Assembly (NCBI GenBank): GCA_026417035.1
Contig: JAOAEA010000004.1
Coordinates: 48,614-112,613, forward strand
Direction of reading: 5' to 3'
DNA from: Burkholderiales bacterium
Lineage (GTDB): Bacteria; Pseudomonadota; Gammaproteobacteria; Burkholderiales; SG8-39
Length of the DNA stretch: 64,000 nucleotides
In this document: in pieces, positions 48,632 through 55,225 of the stretch
Numbering within the stretch: the first letter of the stretch is position 1
How the letters are laid out: every line of letters starts with the position of its first letter
Notes under the pieces: generated by a model
The model's input: the letters and a program-made list of their open reading frames with translations, nothing else
The model's database searches: none
What the model was told of the DNA's origin: nothing
Program-made: the position numbers and the translations under genes

Positions 48632-49543
48632 CTACTTCTTCGCCGGCTTGGCGGCGATCTCCTCGAGCTTGGTGGCGCGGATGATCTGCCCGTCGAGCGC
48701 GGCCTCCTTCGCGCTGCCGCCGTAGGCCACCGTCATGAGCTGGCTGTAGTAGGTGACCGGCATGTTGAACTTGGTGCCGTACTTCCGGTTGACGTCGGCC
48801 TGGTAGATCTCGACGTTCGCCTGGCAGAGCGGGCAGGGCGTCACGATCATGTCGGCGCCGTGGTCGTAGGCGCTCTCGACGATGTCCTTGATCTGCTTCT
48901 GGCTCTTCTCCGGCTCGGACACGGCGAGCGCGCCGCCGCAACAGGTCACCTTCTGCTCGTACTTCGTGAGCGCCTCGCCGCCCATCGTCTCCACGAGCCT
49001 GTCGAGGTACATCGGGTTCTCGAACGACTCGCCGGCGATGCCGAAGGGACGGTTCGTCTGGCAGCCGACGTAACCGGCGAACTTCACGCCCTCGAGGGGC
49101 TTCACCACCTTCTCGCCGAGCGCCTCGTAGCCGAAGTCCTCGATCAGCACCTCGACCATGTGGCGCACCTCGGACTCGCCCCTGTACTGGAGGCCCGCCT
49201 CCTTGAGCGCCTCGTTGGTGTCGGCGAGCAGCTGGGCGCTCGCGCCGAGCTGCTCCTTCGTCTCGCGCGCGTTCAGCCAGCAGGCGGCGCAGGTGGCGAC
49301 GATGTCCTGGCCGGGCAGGTCGCGCTCCGCGAGCGCGAAGTTGCGCGCGTTGATGACGTGGCGCGCGAGCTCGCCCGAGCCCGCGTAGCTCACCGACGCA
49401 CCGCAGCAGTTCCAGTCGGGGATCTCGGTGAGCTTCACGTCGAGCGTCTTGCACATCGACTCGACCGAGACGAGGTAGTTGGACGCCGAGCCGCGGTAGT
49501 GCGAGGTGCAGCCTGGGTAGAACGCGTATTCCTTCTTCGCCAT
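48632..49543 (-). CDS. hdrB: HdrB-like CCG-domain subunit linked to QmoAB
   Basis: A 303-residue protein with two full cysteine-rich CCG motifs: CTSHYR...WNCCGASV...CAACW and VGCQTN...TCCGGAL...CPLC. These bind the two noncubane [4Fe-4S] clusters of heterodisulfide reductase HdrB. Last gene of the leftward qmoA-qmoB-hdrC-hdrB unit. In this arrangement HdrC and HdrB replace QmoC, as known for some Gram-positive sulfate reducers and some sulfur oxidisers. ATG with an AGGAGA site. Distinct from the sHdr B1 protein at 61110. Confidence 0.9.
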   Translation of the reverse strand: MAKKEYAFYPGCTSHYRGSASNYLVSVESMCKTLDVKLTEIPDWNCCGASVSYAGSGELARHVINARNFALAERDLPGQDIVATCAACWLNARETKEQLGASAQLLADTNEALKEAGLQYRGESEVRHMVEVLIEDFGYEALGEKVVKPLEGVKFAGYVGCQTNRPFGIAGESFENPMYLDRLVETMGGEALTKYEQKVTCCGGALAVSEPEKSQKQIKDIVESAYDHGADMIVTPCPLCQANVEIYQADVNRKYGTKFNMPVTYYSQLMTVAYGGSAKEAALDGQIIRATKLEEIAAKPAKK

Positions 49544-49565
49544 CGGTGTCTCCTGGTCGCGTGCC

Positions 49566-50216
49566 TCAGCCCGAGAGGCCGCGGCGGCGGTCCTCGATTT
49601 CCTTCGCCTTGCGGATCATCGCCTGGAAGCCCTTGACGTCCTTGACGCCGTGGCCGCCGAGGATCTCGAGCGGGCTCATGCGCTTGGTGCGCAGCATGGC
49701 GAGCCCGAGGTCCCGCATCGAGAGCGCCTTCTTCACGCCGGCGGCGAAGCCCTCCTTGAACCACAGCCGCAGCATCAGACGCATCTCGTTCGCCCGGCCG
49801 GTGCGGGTGAAGTTCTCCCAGAAGATGATCGAGAAGTCGCGCGTCGGCTGCACCTTCGGCGCCAGCCCGAGGCGCTGCGCGTAGGTGGCGAGCCCGTGCA
49901 TGATGGTCGTGATCGGGAGCTTGCGCGGGCAGCGCACCACGCAGTTGTAGCAGGAGGTGCACATCCACATCGAGTCGGACGTGAGCACCGCCTCGCGCTT
50001 GCCGGCGCGGATCATCAGGAAGATCTTCGGCGGCGAGTGCTCCCAGTGCGGGCCGAACGGGCAGGAGCCCGCGCACACGCCGCACTGCATGCACATCTTC
50101 ACCCAGTGGCCCTCGTCCACCCGCTCCTCGACCTCGCGCAGGAAGTCGTTGCGGTACTTGGCGAGTGCCCGCTCGTTCAGGTCGGCCATGTCTCCCATCC
50201 CCGCGTCCCCCGGCAT
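49566..50216 (-). CDS. hdrC: HdrC-like iron-sulfur subunit linked to QmoAB
   Basis: A 216-residue protein with two classic [4Fe-4S] motifs, CMQCGVCAGSCPFGP and CTSCYNCVVRCPRKLP, the HdrC pattern. The rest is helical and soluble; no membrane helices, so it cannot take the place of the membrane part of QmoC. I placed the start at 50216, where ATG shares one base with the qmoB stop (TGATG); internal ATGs at 50198 and 50189 are alternatives (the latter gives 207 residues and has GGGAG close by). Confidence 0.88.
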   Translation of the reverse strand: MPGDAGMGDMADLNERALAKYRNDFLREVEERVDEGHWVKMCMQCGVCAGSCPFGPHWEHSPPKIFLMIRAGKREAVLTSDSMWMCTSCYNCVVRCPRKLPITTIMHGLATYAQRLGLAPKVQPTRDFSIIFWENFTRTGRANEMRLMLRLWFKEGFAAGVKKALSMRDLGLAMLRTKRMSPLEILGGHGVKDVKGFQAMIRKAKEIEDRRRGLSG

Positions 50217-52444
50217 CAGCCGAAGCCCTTGAGCGGCGAGAGCCCGATCTCGCCGATCTTCGCCGCGTACTCGTCGATCAGCCGCGGCAGCCGCTCGATG
50301 TCGGTGATCGCCACCTCGTAGCTCGCCACCCGCTCGGTCTCGAGCGCCATCTGCTTCAGCGTGTCGTCGATCTTGCTCATCCGGTAGTTGGCGAGCTCCG
50401 AGCCCTTGACGAAGTGGCACTGGTAGTCGTCGCCGTGCTTGCAGCCCATCAGCATCACGCCGTCGTAGCCGCGGTTGAGCGCGTCCGAGATCCAGATCGT
50501 GTTCACCGACCCGAGGCAGCGCACCGGGATCACCCGCACGAACGCGCTGTACACCCGGCGCTGCATGCCGGCCATGTCGAGCGCCGGGTAGGCGTCGTTC
50601 TCGCAGGCGAGCACCAGGATGCGCGGCTTCTCCGCGAACTCGTCGGGGATCTCGACCGCCTTCAGCTGCGCGCCGACGGTGTCCACCGAGTAGTTCTCGA
50701 AGGCGATCACGCGCACCGGGCAGGCGCCCATGCAGGTGCCGCAGCGCCGGCAGCGGCTCTCGTTGAATACCGGATAGCGCTTCTCGTCCTCGTCGATCGC
50801 GCCGAACGGGCACTCGACGGTGCAGCGCTTGCACTGCGTGCAGCCCTCGAGCCGCACGATCGGGAACGAGAGGTCCCCCGAGCGCGGGTGCGCCGCGCGG
50901 CCGGCCGCGGCGTTCTCGATCGCCTGGATCGCCTTCAACGCGGCGCCGGTCGCGTCCTCGACCGCCTGTGCGATGTCCATCGGCCGGCGCACCGGCCCGG
51001 CGGTGTAGATGCCGGTGCGGCGCGTCTCGTAGGGAAAACAGATGAAGTGCGAGTCGGAGAAGCCGTGGCGCAGCAGCGGCAGGTCCTTGCCCTGCCGGTA
51101 GGCGAGGTTGAGGACCGAGCGGCTGTCGGGCCGCCACTGCCCGGGTTCGTCCTGCGGCACCTGGTCGATGTCCACGCCGGCGTTCGGCACCTGGCCGGTG
51201 GCGAGCACCACGAGGTCCGCGTTCTCGATCGCGGTGTCCTCGTCGAGGATCAGGTCGCGGAACCGCACGGTGCAGGCGTCGCCGCTCGGCTCGACGGCGC
51301 TCACCTGGCCCTTGCTGAAGACGACGCCCTTCGACTGGCCGCTGCGGTAGAAGTCCTCGCCGTTGCCGGGCACGCGCAGGTCGGTGTAGAGGACGACGGT
51401 GTCGACCGCCGGGTTGGCGTCCTTGAAGTACATCGCCTGCTTGATCGAGGTCGCGCAGCAGTGTCCCGAGCAGTAGGGGAGGTGCCGGCCGGAATCGTCG
51501 CGCTGGCCGGCGCACTGGACGAAGACGACGGTCTTCACCTCGCCCCCGTCGCTCGGCCGGCGGATCGGACCGCCCTTCGCCGCCGCCGCGCGCGCGAGCG
51601 CCTCGAGGCCCGCCTGGTCGACGACGTTCGGGCTCCTGCCAAAGCCCAGCTCGGGGAGCTTCGCCGCGTCGTAGGGCGTGAACCCCGTGGCCTGCACGAT
51701 CGCCCCGAACGCCTCGGTGGCGGTCGCCCCCGACTCGGCGGCGATGTCCACGCTGAAGCGGCCCGGGGCGCCGCTCGTGCGCGCGATGACCGACGCGAGC
51801 CGCACCGTGATGTTCGGGTCGGCCTCGACCGCGGCGACGAGCGCCGCCACGCCGGTGTCGGCGGGCTCGCGGAAGGGCTCGTGCGCGGGCGTGCGCTTCC
51901 ACAGCTTCGCCGCCCAGCCGCCGAGCGCGCCGGATTTCTCGACGATGGTCACCGCGTAGCCGGCCTTCGACGCCTCGAGCGCCGCGGTCATGCCCGAGAC
52001 GCCCCCGCCCACGACGAGCAGCCGGCGCAGCCTCGCGGCGTCGGGATTGCCGGCCGGGACCTTCATGCGCTTCAGCTCGTCGCAGGCCATGCGCACGTAG
52101 TCGTCGGCCATCTCCTGGGTGGCCTCGCGCGCCGCGTCGGTGTCGGGCTGGCACCAGATGACGCCCTCGCGCAGGTTGGCGCGCGAGACGGCGACGGTCG
52201 GGAAGTGGAACGCCTCGGTCTTGGCGCGCCGCGAGCAGGCGGCGATGGCGACGTGGGTCGCCCCTTGCTTCTCGATGTCGTCGCGGATGAGCTGCACGCC
52301 GGCCTCGGAGCACAGGAAGTCGTGCTCGCGCACGATGGCGGCCTTGCCTTCCTTCTCCGCGATCTTGGCGAGCTGGCCGGTGGAAAGCCGCTCGCCGAGG
52401 CCGCAGCCGCGGCAGATGTACGCGGCGATCTTGGTGTCTGCCAT
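50216..52444 (-). CDS. qmoB: QmoB-like HdrA-type flavoprotein
   Basis: A 742-residue protein. The start MADTKIAAYICRGCGLGERL is typical of QmoB. An FAD-binding HdrA-like core follows (LLVVGGGVSGMTAALEA; CSGHCCATSIKQ carries a cluster motif). Two [4Fe-4S] motifs come next (CTQCKRCTVECP and CRRCGTCMGACP), and then a C-terminal MvhD-like domain (LACENDAYPALDMAG...VPVRCLGS-type region, MGCKHGDDYQCH). It forms the electron-transfer complex that partners AprBA. Its stop overlaps the start of hdrC. qmoA lies 13 bases upstream. Confidence 0.92.
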   Translation of the reverse strand: MADTKIAAYICRGCGLGERLSTGQLAKIAEKEGKAAIVREHDFLCSEAGVQLIRDDIEKQGATHVAIAACSRRAKTEAFHFPTVAVSRANLREGVIWCQPDTDAAREATQEMADDYVRMACDELKRMKVPAGNPDAARLRRLLVVGGGVSGMTAALEASKAGYAVTIVEKSGALGGWAAKLWKRTPAHEPFREPADTGVAALVAAVEADPNITVRLASVIARTSGAPGRFSVDIAAESGATATEAFGAIVQATGFTPYDAAKLPELGFGRSPNVVDQAGLEALARAAAAKGGPIRRPSDGGEVKTVVFVQCAGQRDDSGRHLPYCSGHCCATSIKQAMYFKDANPAVDTVVLYTDLRVPGNGEDFYRSGQSKGVVFSKGQVSAVEPSGDACTVRFRDLILDEDTAIENADLVVLATGQVPNAGVDIDQVPQDEPGQWRPDSRSVLNLAYRQGKDLPLLRHGFSDSHFICFPYETRRTGIYTAGPVRRPMDIAQAVEDATGAALKAIQAIENAAAGRAAHPRSGDLSFPIVRLEGCTQCKRCTVECPFGAIDEDEKRYPVFNESRCRRCGTCMGACPVRVIAFENYSVDTVGAQLKAVEIPDEFAEKPRILVLACENDAYPALDMAGMQRRVYSAFVRVIPVRCLGSVNTIWISDALNRGYDGVMLMGCKHGDDYQCHFVKGSELANYRMSKIDDTLKQMALETERVASYEVAITDIERLPRLIDEYAAKIGEIGLSPLKGFG

Positions 52445-52457
52445 CGTCTGCTTCCCT

Positions 52458-53741
52458 TCAGGCTTCGGCGCGCGCGGCGCGGTTCACCACCTGGATCGCG
52501 CGCAGCGTCGCGGCGGTGGCGCTCTGCACCGCCCGGTTCACGTCGAGGGCATTGGTCGCGCAGCCGGCACCGAACACCGCGCTCTCGGCGCCGGCGTCGA
52601 TGAAGCCGCTCGAGTCGGCGACGACATCGGCGGGGATGTCCGCGGCCTTCACGCTCGGCTCCATGCCGATCGCGAGCACGACGAGGTCGTGCCGGTTCGC
52701 GTAGCGGCGGTAGCCCTCGGTGTCCACGCCGTGCAGGATCGGGTCGCGCGTCGCCGCGTCCTCGGCGATGCGCGCCACCTTCGACTTGACGAAGGTCACG
52801 GTCGCGTCTTTGCGCACCTTCGCGTAGAAGTCCTCGAAGCGGTCGATCGCGCGGATGTCGATGTAGTAGACCGTCGAGCGCGCGTCCTCGGCGAACGCCT
52901 CGCGGACGTACTGCGTCTGCTTGAGCGAGGCCATGCAGCAGATGCGCGAGCAGTGGCGCAGGTGGTTCTCGTCTCGGGAGCCGGCGCACTGGACGAACGC
53001 GACGTTCTTCGCCTCCTTGCCGTCCGACGGGCGCAGGAGCTTCCCGCCGGTGGGGCCGTGCGGGTCGGCGAGGCGCTCGAACTCGACGCTGGTGATCACG
53101 TTCGGGAAACGCCCGTAGCCGTAGGGCTGGATCTTCGCCGCGTCGTAGGGCTTCCACCCGGTCGCCCAGACGATCGCGCCGGCCTCGAGCTCGAGCGTCT
53201 CCTCCCGCATGCCGAGGTCGATGGCCCCGTACCTGCACGCCGCCTTCGCCTTCTCGCCCTCGGCCGTGCCGACGATCGCGGGGTCGATGACGTAGCGCTG
53301 GGGGTAAGCCATCGTGTGCGGCAGGTAGGCGGCCTTCATGCGGCCGAGGCCGTAGTCCCAGGGGTTGGGGATCTCGGCGCTCACCGCCTCGGCGCACGCC
53401 CCGCAGGCGGTGCAGTTCGCGTTCACGTAGCGCGGCGCGATCTTGAGCGTCACCGTGTAGCCGCCGCGGCTGCCCGCGATCTTCGTGACCTCTGCGAGCG
53501 TCATGACCCGGATGTTGCGGCTTGCCTTGATGCGCCGCAGGTTGATCTCGAGCCCGCAGGTGGGATGGCAGAGCTTCGGAAAGTAGCGGTAGAGCGTCGC
53601 GGTGCGGCCGCCGAGCGTCGCGCTCTTCTCGACCAGCACCACCTGCTTGCCGCACTCGGCGGCCTCGAGCGCGGCGGTCATGCCGCTGATGCCGCCGCCG
53701 ACGACGAGGATCGTCTGGCTGGTGGCGACGCTGGGCGTCAT
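52458..53741 (-). CDS. qmoA: QmoA-like HdrA-type flavoprotein
   Basis: A 427-residue flavoprotein: ILVVGGGISGMTAALEAAECGKQ at the N terminus, KLCHPTCGLE, CTACGACAEAV, the CSRICCMASLKQTQ cluster motif shared with HdrA proteins, and a C-terminal second nucleotide-binding region. The length matches QmoA. It shuttles electrons between AprBA and the quinone pool with QmoB and the HdrCB pair. First gene of its unit: ATG with an AGGAGGGG site, a TACAAT -10 candidate at 53793-53798, and the shared sulfur element at 53851-53868. Confidence 0.92.
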   Translation of the reverse strand: MTPSVATSQTILVVGGGISGMTAALEAAECGKQVVLVEKSATLGGRTATLYRYFPKLCHPTCGLEINLRRIKASRNIRVMTLAEVTKIAGSRGGYTVTLKIAPRYVNANCTACGACAEAVSAEIPNPWDYGLGRMKAAYLPHTMAYPQRYVIDPAIVGTAEGEKAKAACRYGAIDLGMREETLELEAGAIVWATGWKPYDAAKIQPYGYGRFPNVITSVEFERLADPHGPTGGKLLRPSDGKEAKNVAFVQCAGSRDENHLRHCSRICCMASLKQTQYVREAFAEDARSTVYYIDIRAIDRFEDFYAKVRKDATVTFVKSKVARIAEDAATRDPILHGVDTEGYRRYANRHDLVVLAIGMEPSVKAADIPADVVADSSGFIDAGAESAVFGAGCATNALDVNRAVQSATAATLRAIQVVNRAARAEA

Positions 53742-53792
53742 CGTGTCCCCTCCTGCGCGGATGCGAACGCCGCCTGCCGGCGGCGTCGCGCG

Positions 53793-53798
53793 ATTGTA
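53793..53798 (-). promoter_or_regulatory. candidate -10 of the qmoA promoter
   Basis: Minus strand TACAAT (5 of 6 matches), 52 bases before the qmoA ATG. No -35 is visible at 17 bases. This suggests dependence on an activator, and the shared element begins 70 bases upstream of this box. Confidence 0.5.
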
Positions 53799-53850
53799 AC
53801 CACGGCGCAGGGCGAAGTCCCTTGCCCGGGGCCGTCCCGCGCAACGACTG

Positions 53851-53868
53851 TTCCGATCCGTGGATAGA
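53851..53868 (-). promoter_or_regulatory. shared sulfur-promoter element, qmo copy
   Basis: Minus strand TCTATCCACGGATCGGAA, 13 of 18 positions identical to the sat copy with TATC and ACGGATC intact. It lies 110 bases before qmoA. Confidence 0.5.
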
Positions 53869-53938
53869 TGGACTGTATGCGCGAGCCGGCCCCGTCGGAT
53901 CCGAAGGACAAAACGCGCCGGCGCGGGCGCTCGCGCGG

Positions 53939-54448
53939 CTACGCCACGGGCTCGATCGCGAAGGCGAGGCTCGCGAGGTCGCCGAGCGCGAAGGTCGCCG
54001 GCGCGCCGATTCCCGCGACGGTGCCGGGGTTGATCACGGGCACGGCACCGCCGGTGGCGGTCGGCTGCGTCTCGATCGCGGCCCTGTGGCTGTGGCCGCA
54101 GAAGACCGCGTCGTAGTCGCCGGTCGCCGCCATGCCGCGCGCGATGTGCGGGTAGTGCGTCACGAACAGGCGCCGCCCGCCGAGCTCGAGGCGCGCGTGG
54201 TCGCCGTGGTAATGCAGGCGGCCGGCGGATGCGGCGGCGAGCTTCGTGAGCGCGAGCGCGTCGCCGAGGTTGTTGCCGTGCACGACGTGCATCGTGAGCC
54301 CCAGGTCGAGCGCCGCGCGCAGGGTGTTCGGCCCGATGATGTCGCCGCAGTGCAGGACCGCTTCGGCGCCCCAGGCCCGCGCGCGCGCGACGGCCGCGGC
54401 GAGCAGCGCCGCGGCGTCGTGGCTGTCGGAGACGATGCAGATCTTCAC
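53939..54448 (-). CDS. YfcE/MJ0936-type metallophosphoesterase
   Basis: A 169-residue calcineurin-fold phosphoesterase with the complete metal motif set: CIVSDSHD, VLHCGDIIG, VVHGNN (the NxD/E position is GNNLGD), FVTHYPH and FCGHSHRA. The family hydrolyses simple phosphodiesters in vitro; the natural substrate is usually unknown. Last gene of a three-gene leftward unit divergent from soeA, 15 bases after the 72-residue gene. Confidence 0.9.
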   Translation of the reverse strand: MKICIVSDSHDAAALLAAAVARARAWGAEAVLHCGDIIGPNTLRAALDLGLTMHVVHGNNLGDALALTKLAAASAGRLHYHGDHARLELGGRRLFVTHYPHIARGMAATGDYDAVFCGHSHRAAIETQPTATGGAVPVINPGTVAGIGAPATFALGDLASLAFAIEPVA

Positions 54449-54463
54449 CGCTCCCCCGCGGCC

Positions 54464-54682
54464 TCACCCGGCCGGCCGCTTCGGGCCCGGCGCCTCGAAC
54501 CGGGTTCCCGGCGCGAAGCCGAACACCCGGTCGAGCCGGAGCTCGACGATCAGCGCATCCACCGCGACCTGTCCGTGCGTGCGCGCGACCTCGGCGAGCA
54601 CCAGGCGCGCGCCGTGGCGCTGATAGCCGCCGCCGAACGCGGCCTGCCGCGCGAGGAGCTCGCGGGCGCGCTCGAGCGTCAT
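54464..54682 (-). CDS. small hypothetical protein next to soe
   Basis: A 72-residue soluble protein, MTLERARELLARQAAFGGGYQ..., mainly helical in the first 45 residues, no cysteines, with a Pro/Arg-rich end. I do not recognise a family. Its ATG overlaps the stop of the upstream gene (ATGA), so it is translationally coupled and probably real. Confidence 0.65.
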   Translation of the reverse strand: MTLERARELLARQAAFGGGYQRHGARLVLAEVARTHGQVAVDALIVELRLDRVFGFAPGTRFEAPGPKRPAG

Positions 54683-55062
54683 TGCTCTTCGTCGCCGAGC
54701 TCTTCGCGCACCATCCCCGAATGCACGCCGCGCGCCTCCTTCTCGTGGTCGGCCTGCGCGCGCAGGATCGAGAGCACGCAGTCGGCGAGGTCGTCGTATT
54801 CCGGGCGGCCGGTGCCGTACTGCTGGTAGGTGCTGTAGAAGAACTGGCAGCGGTAACGCCCGGCCGCGGTCTTGACGATGACGAAGTGCGCGCCGCGCGC
54901 GTGCCAGTAGACCGTCGGACAGGTCGTGATGACGGGCGCCGCGGGGTCGAGGCGCACCTCGGCGTCGGCGAGCTCGAGGGGCATCGGCTCGCCGTAGCGT
55001 TCGGCGAGGGCGCTGGCGATCACGCCGCGCTCGGCATCGGTGAAGTCGGGAACGGTGCTCAT
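54679..55062 (-). CDS. conserved hypothetical protein divergent from soeA
   Basis: A 127-residue soluble protein. The N-terminal 35 residues are helical, followed by a beta-rich core (EVRLDPAAPVITTCPTVYWHARGAHFVIVKT, YRCQFFYSTYQQYGTG) and a charged C-terminal helix ending in EELGDEEQ. Three cysteines, not in a known metal motif. No family recognised. I chose the ATG at 55062 with a GAGGA site. It is the first gene of the leftward unit and shares the 163-base control region of soeA, so it may be co-regulated with sulfite oxidation. Confidence 0.7.
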   Translation of the reverse strand: MSTVPDFTDAERGVIASALAERYGEPMPLELADAEVRLDPAAPVITTCPTVYWHARGAHFVIVKTAAGRYRCQFFYSTYQQYGTGRPEYDDLADCVLSILRAQADHEKEARGVHSGMVREELGDEEQ

Positions 55063-55129
55063 CGGATCCTCGTCGCGCTGCTCCATGCCCCCGGGGCGAG
55101 CGGGGTCATAAGCAGCGGAATCAGGGTCG

Positions 55130-55147
55130 CTTATCGACGAATCAGAA
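55130..55147 (+). promoter_or_regulatory. shared sulfur-promoter element, soe copy
   Basis: CTTATCGACGAATCAGAA, 16 of 18 positions identical to the sat copy. It begins 49 bases before the -10 candidate of soeA. An inverted ATAAGC/GCTTAT pair (55109-55114 with 55129-55134) overlaps its left end, so a second protomer site may be present. Confidence 0.6.
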
Positions 55148-55178
55148 ACGCAAGGTTTTCCGGCGCTTAGGCGAATTC

Positions 55179-55184
55179 TATACT
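55179..55184 (+). promoter_or_regulatory. candidate -10 of the soeA promoter
   Basis: TATACT (5 of 6 matches). The -35 at 17 bases (TTTTCC, 55156-55161) is poor. The predicted start is near 55191, 35 bases before the soeA ATG. Confidence 0.55.
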
Positions 55185-55225
55185 GCGCCGCCTCCGCCAT
55201 CGCCCGCCGCGCCCATACTCCGTCC

